NCBI RefSeq assembly: GCF_004193175.1
Contig: NZ_SAUH01000001.1
Location: 1,095,501 to 1,159,500, forward strand
DNA: 64,000 nucleotides
DNA from: Streptomyces sp. RFCAC02
GTDB lineage: Bacteria > Actinomycetota > Actinomycetes > Streptomycetales > Streptomycetaceae
Reading direction: 5' to 3'
Shown: piece after piece, positions 54,084 through 63,660 of the stretch
How positions within the stretch are numbered: position 1 is the first letter of the stretch
How the letters are laid out: each line of letters starts with the position of its first letter
Made by a program: the position numbers and the translations under genes
Notes under the pieces: model-generated
Seen by the model: the letters and a program-made list of their open reading frames with translations, nothing else
What the model was told of the DNA's origin: nothing
The model's database searches: none

Positions 54084-54157
54084 ACGACCAGCGTGCCATC
54101 CCGCACCGACAGTCGTCAGCGGGAGCCCTCCTCGCGGGGGACGCGCTGCGCCGCCGC

Positions 54158-55369
54158 TCAGCGCGCGGCGGCCGCCTTCAGGGGCGTCGCGGGGTCCGCC
54201 GCGCGGTCCGGGTCGAGGGGGGTGCCGCGCTCGACGAGGCGGCGTCCCTGCGCCAGGTCGCGGGGGCGGTCCACGGCCAGGACGGCGGTCGGCGTGCCGT
54301 CGGGCCGCAGCCACAGCGCGCTCCAGGCGCGGTCGCCGCCGTCCGGGTCGCCGCGCCGCAGCAGGACGTCACCGTCGCCGTGCCGGCCGGCGTACTGGAC
54401 GTACCGGCCGAACTGCTCGGACCAGAAGTACGGCACCGGGTCGTGCGCCGCCGCCCGGCCGAGGATGCCGGCGGCGACGGTGCGCGGACCGGTGAGGGCG
54501 TTGTCCCAGTGGTGGACGAGGAGCCGCCGCCCGTACCGCGCCGACGGGAACGACGCGCAGTCCCCGACCGCCCACACCCCGGGCGGCCCGGCGCGCAGCG
54601 CGGCGTCGGCGGCGACCGAGCCGTCCGCCGCGAGGGGGACGCCGGAGCCGGCGAGCCAGCCGGTGGCGGGGCGTGAACCGATGCCGACGAGGACGGCGTC
54701 GGCGCCGATGACGGTGCCGTCGGCCAGTTCGACCTCGCCCGCGCGGACTCCCGTCACGGCGCGGCCGGTGAGCAGCGTCGCCCCGGCCTCGGCGTACCAG
54801 GCGCGCATGGGTTCGGTGACGGCGGGCGGCAGCGCGCCGGCCAGGACGTGCGGGGCCGCCTCGACCACGGTGACCGGGCTGCCGGCCGCCGCCGCGGCGG
54901 TGGCCGCCTCGGCGCCGATCCACCCGGCGCCGACGGCGACGACGCTGCCGCGGCTCTCCAGGACGGGCCGCAGCCGGCGGGCGTCGTCCAGCGTGCGCAG
55001 GACGTGCGTGCCCGGTGTGCCCCCGGTGCCGGGCAGGGTGACGGCCATGGCGCCGGTCGCGATGACGAGGTGGTCGTACGGGAGCGGCCCCGCGTCGGTG
55101 TCGAGGACGCGGTCGCCGGGGCGCAGGGCGGTGGCGGTGCGGCCGGGCAGGTGGGTGACGCCGAGGGCGTCGAGGTCGACGCCGAGGCCGAGGTCGGCGG
55201 GGGTCGCGGTGCCGAGCAGCACGGCCTTGGACAGGGGCGGCCGGTCGTACGGGGCGTGGTCCTCCGCGCCGAGCAGGGTGATGGCGTCCTGCCAGCCCTG
55301 TTCGCGGAGCTGGGCCGCGGTGTGGACGCCGGCGAGCCCGGCGCCCGCGATCACGACGTGCCGCTTCAT
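54158..55369 (-). CDS. FAD-dependent pyridine nucleotide-disulphide oxidoreductase (ferredoxin-reductase type)
   Basis: A 403-residue enzyme with two dinucleotide folds: HVVIAGAGLAGVHTAAQLREQG for FAD and VVAVGAGWIGAEAATAAAAAGSPVTVVE for NAD(P)H. It also has YDRPPLSKAVL, GVWAVGDCASFPS and a C-terminal reductase domain. No redox CxxC disulphide is present, consistent with ferredoxin/rubredoxin reductases of oxygenase systems. No partner ferredoxin or oxygenase is adjacent, so its electron acceptor is unknown. Confidence 0.85.
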   Translation of the reverse strand: MKRHVVIAGAGLAGVHTAAQLREQGWQDAITLLGAEDHAPYDRPPLSKAVLLGTATPADLGLGVDLDALGVTHLPGRTATALRPGDRVLDTDAGPLPYDHLVIATGAMAVTLPGTGGTPGTHVLRTLDDARRLRPVLESRGSVVAVGAGWIGAEAATAAAAAGSPVTVVEAAPHVLAGALPPAVTEPMRAWYAEAGATLLTGRAVTGVRAGEVELADGTVIGADAVLVGIGSRPATGWLAGSGVPLAADGSVAADAALRAGPPGVWAVGDCASFPSARYGRRLLVHHWDNALTGPRTVAAGILGRAAAHDPVPYFWSEQFGRYVQYAGRHGDGDVLLRRGDPDGGDRAWSALWLRPDGTPTAVLAVDRPRDLAQGRRLVERGTPLDPDRAADPATPLKAAAAR

Positions 55370-55476
55370 CGCTTCATCACGGCGACCACCCTACGGCGGC
55401 CTACGGCGGCCGCGGAGCGGGGCGGTCCGCGCCCGGCGGGAGCGCGTACTACGCTGAACGGCGAGTCAGACTCAAG

Positions 55477-55568
55477 ACACCCACGGGAGCCCGGCGCACC
55501 GGGCTGAGAGGGAGGCGGGCGGCCTCCGACCGTACGAACCTGATCCGGGTCATGCCGGCGAAGGGAGG
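55477..55568 (+). ncRNA. TPP riboswitch (THI element) upstream of thiOSG
   Basis: The conserved TPP aptamer is plain: ACGGGAGCCC, CGCACCGGGCTGAGAGGGA, then GAACCTGATCCGGGTCATGCCGGCGAAGGGAG. The end of the aptamer contains or abuts the GGGAGGAG ribosome site of thiO, 6 nt before its GTG, so TPP binding would directly hide the site (translational control), as usual in actinobacteria. It controls the thiO-thiS-thiG operon. Confidence 0.95.
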
Positions 55569-55574
55569 AGTCGC

Positions 55575-57855
<2,281 letters not shown>

Positions 57856-57920
57856 TATAGCATCCGGGCACCTGGTGGGGGGAAGTGCCAGGCCCGTGCC
57901 TCGACCCTCGGGGGGACCGC

Positions 57921-60900
57921 ATGACGACACCGCCGCCTCCGGCCGACCGGCCGCGGGAGGACAGCCCGACGCCTCCGGACCCGGCCGCCGCGGGTGCGGA
58001 GGCAGGCGGGGACGGCACGCGCCGGCGCCCGGCCGTCGACCTGGCGAAGGACGCACCGTCCGCCGACCCGGCGGAGGGGATGTCCGGCGGGGAAAACGAT
58101 GCACCCGTGGCCGGACGGGGGCCGGACGGCGGTGGCGCCGACGGGGAACGGCCCGGGGCCGCGGGGGAAAACGATGCACCCGCCGCGTCCGGTACCGGGC
58201 CGGCGACGGACGGGTCGGGGCCGGACGCCGGCGTCCCGCACGCCGCCGACGAGGACGACGACCACGTGCTCGCCGCCCCCGCCCCGGCGGTCGGCCTCAC
58301 GAAGGCCGGCGACGACCGGCCGGAAAACGATGCACCTCGGCGCGGGGACGGGCAGCGCCCCGGCGGCGCCGACACCGCCGGCGGGGAGCCCCCGCACGGC
58401 GGCGCTGCGGGGTCCGACGGCCCGGGCGACATCGATGCACCCGGGACCGAACGGGCGTCGGACGGGCCGCGGACCGGGGACAACGGTGCGCCCGGCGGCC
58501 CGCAGGGCATCGATACACCGGCGTCGGGGACCGAGCGGACGGCGGGCGGGCCACAGCCGTCCGCCGACACCGACGACGACCATGTACTTGCCGCGCCCGC
58601 GCCGGCGGTCGGCCCGTCCAAGGCGCCGGCCGACACTTCGCCGGAAAACGATGCACCCGCCTCTGAGGTCACGCGCGCCGTCGGTGAGAGCACCGCCTCT
58701 CCCAGCGCGGAGCCCGGGGCACAGGCACCCGCGAGCACCACGGCCGAGACAACGACCGGCGCCCCGGCGGAAATCGATACACCCGCCCCCACGGTCACAC
58801 AACCGGCGGACACCGCGGCGCAGCCCACGGCCGCGACCGGGAACAACGACACAACAACCCGGCCCGACCCGGCAATCGGCCTCACGAAGGCCACCGACAG
58901 CCGGCCGGAAAACGATGCACCCGCTCCCGTGGACACGCAGGACACCAGCGAGATCCCCGCCCCTGCCCAGGCGGAGCCCCGGGCACAGGCACCCGCTAGC
59001 ACCACGGCCGAAGCAACGACCGGCGCCCCGGCGGAAATCGATACACCCGCCCCCACGGTCACACAGCCGGCGGACGAACCGCGAGCAGCGGACACAACGG
59101 CACAGCCGACGACGGCGACCGGGAACAACGACACAACAACCCCGCCCGACCCGGCAATCGGCTCCACGAAGAACGCCGTCGCCAACCCACCGGAAAACGA
59201 TGCACCCGCGCCCGTGGACACGCGGGACACCAGCGGGAGCCTCGCCTCACCCGGGACAGAATCCGGACCGCAGGCACCCGCGAGCGGCACGGCCGAAGCA
59301 GCGACCGACACTCCGCCCGAAAACGATGCACCCGCGCCCGCGGCGGCGCGGGACACCGGCCGCACCTCCGCCTCACCCCACGCAGAACCCCGACCGCAGG
59401 CACCCGCGAGCGGCACGGCCGAGACAGCGACCGGCGCCCCGCCGGAAAACGATGCACCGACCTCTGAGGGCACGCGGGACACCGACCGGACCCCCGCCTC
59501 ACCCCAGGCGGAACCCGAGGCGCAGGCACCCGCGAGCGGCATGGCCGGGGCGGGTGCGGGCGATGTGCAGGAAATCGATGCACCCGCGCCCGTGGACACG
59601 CGGTCGGCGGCAGCCGCCGGGAGTGAGGACGCAACGGCCTCGGCCCGTCCGACAGTCGGCCTGAGCAAGGCGACGGCCGACGCTCCGCCGGAAAACGATG
59701 CACCCACCGCCGTCGTCCCGGGGGCCGCTCCCGCGCCGGCCACAGGGGCGGCCGGCTCCGCTCCCACGACGCCGGACGCCCCGACCACCAACCTCGCGCG
59801 GAACCACGTCACCGGCCCGCCGGAAAACGATGCACCGCCGTCCGGGAGTGCCGGTGGCGTCCCCGTGGCTCCGCCCGCGAAGCCGCCCGCGCCGCCCGCC
59901 TTCGCCCCCTACGCGGCTCCCGCTCAGTACCCGTGGCCCCCGCCGCCGCCGGCTCCGGGAACAGGTGTCTGGTACCCCCCGCAGTACGGCGCGGTGCCCT
60001 GGGCGCCGCGGGAGCCGTGGAACCACATGGCGATCACGGCCGGCGTGGTCACCCTCACCGTGTTCCCGCTGGGGCTGCTCTTCGGGATCATCGCCCTGGC
60101 CCGTCCGAACGCCAAGCGGGAACGCGGGCACGGTCTGGCGGTCGCCTCCGTGACCGTCACGTCCTCGATCCTCCTCATCCTCGCCGTGGCCTTCCCCGCC
60201 GGGCTGCTCGAACCCCTGTGGAAGGACTACAGCGACTCCCGTACGGAAGTCACCCTCGACCCGGGCACCGACGAGGCGCCCGGCACCGACGGGGCTCCCG
60301 GGGACAGTGGCGGCGCGACCGAGGACGACGGCACCCCGCCCGGCCAGGAGCAGGTGCCCGGCGGCGGCCAGAATACGGACGACACGACCAGCCTGTTCGG
60401 TCTCCTCCCGGGCGACTGCTTCAACTCCTCCCTCGGCCCGGGCGAGTACGGGGACACCGACGGCACGGCGACCGTCATCCCCTGCGACGAGCCGCACGAC
60501 GGAGAACTCGTCGCCCTGGCCGATGTGACGGGCGTGGACGGCCCGAGCTACGCGCCCGGCACCGAGGCCCTCGTCTGGGACTCCTGCCTGGCCCACATGC
60601 GCGGCTATCTCGTCGACATCTGGGAGGTGCCGTACGACGTGGGCCTGATCTACTACCTGCCGGCCGACGCGGTCTGGGAGGCGGGCGACCACACGGTGCT
60701 GTGCGTCCTGGAGAGCCTGACCGGCAGCCAGCTCGACGCGCCGCTGCGCCGCGACGAGGCGGACTTCACGGCAGAGCAGCTCGCCTACCTCGACGCGACC
60801 GGCCCCCTGGACATCGCGCTGTGGGACGAGCCGCTGCCCGAGGACGACATCGAGCTGCACCGGACCTGGGCCGCCGAGGTGGCCGGCCTCCTCACCGAGC

Positions 60901-61118
60901 AGGCCGCCGCGCTGGAGGCCGGCGACTGGTCGCCCGGCGTGGCGGCGTACACCGGTGAGCTGGCCGACGCCCGCCGGGCCGGGGTGGCCGGCTGGGAGGC
61001 GGCCGCCGGCGCGACGGACCGCGACGCCCTGGACACCGCCGTCGAAGCCGCCTACACGACCCTGTACGTCGACTCGGAGTTCGGCGTCCGCCAGGAGCTG
61101 GGACTCGCCTGGGAGTGA
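57921..61118 (+). CDS. DUF4190/septum-formation-like membrane protein with giant ENDAP-repeat N-terminus
   Basis: 1065 residues. Residues 58-639 form a Thr/Ala/Pro-rich low-complexity region with ten exact ENDAP motifs plus EIDTP, EIDAP and similar variants, and a PA[VI]G[LP][TS]KA motif that precedes several of them. A Pro/Tyr-rich stretch follows, then two helices (about 703-725 and 738-762: the DUF4190 pattern with GLLFGIIALARPNAKRERGHGLA between them), an acidic linker, and an extracytoplasmic septum-formation-like domain from about 826 (LLPGDCFNSS ... VIPCDEPHDGELVALADV). ATG at 57921 follows GGGGGGACC. Function unknown; its neighbours are thiG and a PASTA kinase. The repeat region is far longer than usual DUF4190 proteins. 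Confidence 0.85.
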   Translation: MTTPPPPADRPREDSPTPPDPAAAGAEAGGDGTRRRPAVDLAKDAPSADPAEGMSGGENDAPVAGRGPDGGGADGERPGAAGENDAPAASGTGPATDGSGPDAGVPHAADEDDDHVLAAPAPAVGLTKAGDDRPENDAPRRGDGQRPGGADTAGGEPPHGGAAGSDGPGDIDAPGTERASDGPRTGDNGAPGGPQGIDTPASGTERTAGGPQPSADTDDDHVLAAPAPAVGPSKAPADTSPENDAPASEVTRAVGESTASPSAEPGAQAPASTTAETTTGAPAEIDTPAPTVTQPADTAAQPTAATGNNDTTTRPDPAIGLTKATDSRPENDAPAPVDTQDTSEIPAPAQAEPRAQAPASTTAEATTGAPAEIDTPAPTVTQPADEPRAADTTAQPTTATGNNDTTTPPDPAIGSTKNAVANPPENDAPAPVDTRDTSGSLASPGTESGPQAPASGTAEAATDTPPENDAPAPAAARDTGRTSASPHAEPRPQAPASGTAETATGAPPENDAPTSEGTRDTDRTPASPQAEPEAQAPASGMAGAGAGDVQEIDAPAPVDTRSAAAAGSEDATASARPTVGLSKATADAPPENDAPTAVVPGAAPAPATGAAGSAPTTPDAPTTNLARNHVTGPPENDAPPSGSAGGVPVAPPAKPPAPPAFAPYAAPAQYPWPPPPPAPGTGVWYPPQYGAVPWAPREPWNHMAITAGVVTLTVFPLGLLFGIIALARPNAKRERGHGLAVASVTVTSSILLILAVAFPAGLLEPLWKDYSDSRTEVTLDPGTDEAPGTDGAPGDSGGATEDDGTPPGQEQVPGGGQNTDDTTSLFGLLPGDCFNSSLGPGEYGDTDGTATVIPCDEPHDGELVALADVTGVDGPSYAPGTEALVWDSCLAHMRGYLVDIWEVPYDVGLIYYLPADAVWEAGDHTVLCVLESLTGSQLDAPLRRDEADFTAEQLAYLDATGPLDIALWDEPLPEDDIELHRTWAAEVAGLLTEQAAALEAGDWSPGVAAYTGELADARRAGVAGWEAAAGATDRDALDTAVEAAYTTLYVDSEFGVRQELGLAWE
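58091..59836 (+). repeat. In-frame ENDAP-coding repeat array (GGAAAACGATGCACC)
   Basis: Exact copies begin at 58091, 58166, 58322, 58643, 58907, 59192, 59444, 59690 and 59822, with one copy changed at its first base at 59318. Variants reading EIDTP or EIDAP start at 58769, 59033 and 59570. All share one reading frame and use GAA, GAT and GCA, minority codons in this genome. Between 59192 and 59570 the copies are exactly 126 bp apart (59192, 59318, 59444, 59570); 58643-58769 and 58907-59033 have the same spacing. Two super-units (58643-58906 and 58907-59191) look like a duplication. Confidence 0.9.
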
Positions 61119-61129
61119 CCACTCCACCG

Positions 61130-61247
61130 GGGCCTGTCCGGCGGGTCCTGTCGCGGTTCGCGGCATGCGGTGCATCGCAAGGCACCGGATCGCAGTCCAT
61201 GCCCGTCGTATGCGCGGCGGGACAGGCGGGTTCCGCCGGACAGGCCC
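61130..61247. mobile_element. MITE-like inverted-repeat element C (118 bp), deleted relative of element A
   Basis: Perfect 15-bp termini gggcctgtccggcgg (61130-61144) and complement (61233-61247), matching the ends of element A except one base. Its interior contains the A/B core in inverted orientation but lacks about 45 bp of it. It starts 12 bp after the stop of the ENDAP-repeat gene and ends about 120 bp before the kinase start, so it could act as a hairpin terminator or alter kinase transcription. Confidence 0.7.
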
Positions 61248-61367
61248 TACCGGTCGGACGGTATGACGGTATGACGGTACGGTCTTCGTCACCGTTCGGT
61301 CGCAGTCCCACCCCGCCCGTCACCGCGGCCGTCCGCGCGGAGGGGGCGGCTCGTAGACTGGTGCGTC

Positions 61368-63299
61368 GTGGACACCACCCTCCATGACCCGCTGATCGGG
61401 CACGTTCTCGACGGCCGCTACCGCGTCGACGAGCGGATCGCGGCCGGCGGCATGGCCACGGTCTACCGGGCGTTCGACACCCGCCTCGACCGGGTGCTCG
61501 CACTGAAGGTGATGCATCCCGCCCTGGCCGGCGACGCCGCGTTCGTCGAACGGTTCATCCGCGAGGCGAAGGCCGTCGCCCGCCTCGACCATCCGAACGT
61601 GGTCGGCGTCCTCGACCAGGGCACCGACGCCACCCACGTCTACCTCGCCATGGAGTACGTCGCCGGCTGCACGCTGCGCGACGTCCTCCGCGAGCGCCGC
61701 GCCCTCGCGCCGCGCGCCGTCCTCGACATCCTGGAGCCCCTGCTCGCCGGGCTGGCGGCCGCCCACCGCGCCGGTCTCGTGCACCGCGACGTGAAGCCGG
61801 AGAACGTCCTCATCGGCGCCGACGGCCGCGTCAAGGTCGCCGACTTCGGCCTGGTGCGGGGCGTCGACACGCACACCTCCGCGACCACCGACAGCCTGCT
61901 CGGCACCGTGTCCTACCTCGCGCCCGAGCAGATCGAGGGCGGCGCGGTGGACGCCAGGACCGACGTGTACGCGTGCGGCGTCCTGCTCCACGAGGCCCTG
62001 ACCGGCGCCAAGCCGCACACCGGCGACTCCCCCGCCCGCGTGCTGTACGCCCATGTCCACGAGGACGTGCCCCCGCCGTCCCGCCTGGTGCCCGGGCTCG
62101 CGCCGGCGCTCGACGGACTCGTCGCCACCGCCGCCGCCCGCGACCCCCTGGCCCGGCCCGAGGACGCGGCGGCGCTGCTGTCCCTGGTCCGCGCGGCCCG
62201 CGCCGTGCTGACCGACGCCGAACTGGACGCGGTACCGCCCGCCCACCGTGCCCCGGCCCCCGGCGACGACGAGGAGACCCGCGAGCTCGCCGGCACCGGC
62301 CCGGAGGACGAGACCCGCGTGGTGCCGCGCGTGCTCCTCGCCGCCCCCGCGGACCCGGACGACCGCACGGCCGTCATCGACCCCGCCGACCTCGCCGTAC
62401 CGCCGCCCCCCGGCCGGTGGCGCAGGCTGCCGAGGCGCGGCCGGATCTCGCTGATCGTGGCCGCGCTGCTGCTGGTCTGCGGCGGCCTCGGCGTCTGGTA
62501 CGTGAACTCCGGGCAGTTCCTCCGCACACCCGGGGTCTACGGGCTGACGCAGGAGGAGGCCGTCGAAACGCTGGAGGACGCCGGACTGCGCGTCGAGGTG
62601 GAGCAGGGCTGGTCCGACACGGTCGACGAGGGCCATGTCGTCTCCACCGACCCCGAACGCGGTGAACGCGTCCGCCGCAACACCACGGTGCACATCACCG
62701 TCTCCCGCGGCCCCGAGGTGACGGCCGTCCCCGACCTGGTCGGCGTGCCCCTGGACGAGGCGCGCCGCCTGCTGGACGAGGCGGGGCTCACCGAGGGCGA
62801 GGTGGACTGGGAGTTCTCCTCCGAGGTGGAGCGCAACGCCGTCATCGCCGCCGACCCCGAGCCGGGCACCGAGCGGCGCCCCGACTCGCCGGTCGACCTG
62901 GTGGTGAGCAAGGGCCGGGCGGTGGACGTGCCCCGGGTCATCGGCATGGACCAGGACGAGGCCACCCGTGAGCTGACCGAGGCCGGGTTCGAGGTGGAGA
63001 TCGACCCGGTCCGTGTGTGGTCGGACGAGGACGAGGGCGACGTGGCGGGCCAGTCGCCCGGCAGCTCCGAGCGGGCTTCCGAGGGCGACACGGTGACCCT
63101 GACCCTCTCCAAGGGTCCTGAGCTGGTCGAGGTCCCCGACGTGCGCGGCGAGGACGTGGACGACGCGAAGGAGATCCTGGAGGACGCCGGGTTCCGGGTG
63201 AACGTCAACCAGGTCTTCCTCACCGGCACGGTCTTCAACCAGTCGGTGTACGACGACACGGCACCGCGCGGCTCCACCATCACCATCTGGGTGCGCTGA
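61368..63299 (+). CDS. PknB-type PASTA serine/threonine protein kinase
   Basis: A 643-residue membrane kinase. Kinase domain: glycine loop IAAGGMATVYRA, lysine in VLALKVM, HRDVKPEN near 139, DFG near 159-161 and YLAPEQI. A Thr/Glu-rich juxtamembrane region (DDEETREL ... EDETRVV) offers likely autophosphorylation sites. One membrane helix lies near 360-380, followed by four extracytoplasmic PASTA repeats (PGVYGLTQEEAVETLEDAGL; VPDLVGVPLDEARRLLDEAGL; VPRVIGMDQDEATRELTEAGF; VPDVRGEDVDDAKEILEDAGF) that sense muropeptides or lipid II. GTG start. It is the kind of kinase that controls cell-wall growth in actinobacteria. Confidence 0.95.
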   Translation: MDTTLHDPLIGHVLDGRYRVDERIAAGGMATVYRAFDTRLDRVLALKVMHPALAGDAAFVERFIREAKAVARLDHPNVVGVLDQGTDATHVYLAMEYVAGCTLRDVLRERRALAPRAVLDILEPLLAGLAAAHRAGLVHRDVKPENVLIGADGRVKVADFGLVRGVDTHTSATTDSLLGTVSYLAPEQIEGGAVDARTDVYACGVLLHEALTGAKPHTGDSPARVLYAHVHEDVPPPSRLVPGLAPALDGLVATAAARDPLARPEDAAALLSLVRAARAVLTDAELDAVPPAHRAPAPGDDEETRELAGTGPEDETRVVPRVLLAAPADPDDRTAVIDPADLAVPPPPGRWRRLPRRGRISLIVAALLLVCGGLGVWYVNSGQFLRTPGVYGLTQEEAVETLEDAGLRVEVEQGWSDTVDEGHVVSTDPERGERVRRNTTVHITVSRGPEVTAVPDLVGVPLDEARRLLDEAGLTEGEVDWEFSSEVERNAVIAADPEPGTERRPDSPVDLVVSKGRAVDVPRVIGMDQDEATRELTEAGFEVEIDPVRVWSDEDEGDVAGQSPGSSERASEGDTVTLTLSKGPELVEVPDVRGEDVDDAKEILEDAGFRVNVNQVFLTGTVFNQSVYDDTAPRGSTITIWVR

Positions 63300-63306
63300 G
63301 CCGCGT

Positions 63307-63351
63307 CCGTCCGGCACGGACCGCCAGGGTCCGACGGCCCGTGCCGGACGG
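63307..63351 (+). terminator. Hairpin terminator after the PASTA kinase gene
   Basis: A perfect 13-bp stem (ccgtccggcacgg with complement) with a 19-nt loop begins 8 bp after the kinase stop codon. Confidence 0.7.
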
Positions 63352-63660
63352 GGCGTCGGACCCGTGCGCGGGCGGGCCGCAGGTCCCGATCCGGCCGAAT
63401 AGCGCGCTTTCCCGCGCATCTCTTCCCTTTAGCACCGGAATAAGGCTCCGCCGCTGTGAGCCGTGCCATAGGACGCGCGTCACATACGAAAACACATAGT
63501 GCTCCAAAAGGTGTGACCATCCCATGAAGCACCGGCCGGTCGGGTGATTAATCGGCGTGCCCCCCACTAAGACTTTTAGTACTTAGGGTCATTGCATTTG
63601 GTTTTTAGCGGCTGTTAACAAGGTCCATCGCCGTCCACGCGAGGAACAGAGGACCCCGAA
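63352..63660. other. AT-rich intergenic region upstream of the last gene
   Basis: No gene seen. From about 63415 to 63620 the base composition is far less GC-rich than elsewhere in the window, with stretches such as CTAAGACTTTTAGTACTTAG. TTGCAT at 63592 with TTAACA 17 bp downstream is a weak promoter candidate. I looked for a ydaO (c-di-AMP) riboswitch, common before cell-wall hydrolase genes in this group, and did not find its conserved boxes. Confidence 0.4.

Noticed and set aside
58091..59836. Could the regularly repeated 15-mer be a CRISPR array?
   Set aside because: The repeat is too short, spacing ranges from 75 to over 300 bp, copies and spacers keep one open reading frame, spacers resemble each other, and no cas gene is present.
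58165..61180. Shared origin of the ENDAP word and the inverted-repeat core because both contain cgatgcacc
   Set aside because: The match is only 9 bp and flanking bases differ completely; at this length chance similarity cannot be excluded.
63415..63660. ydaO (c-di-AMP) riboswitch before the last gene
   Set aside because: The conserved riboswitch boxes could not be found; the region is simply AT-rich.
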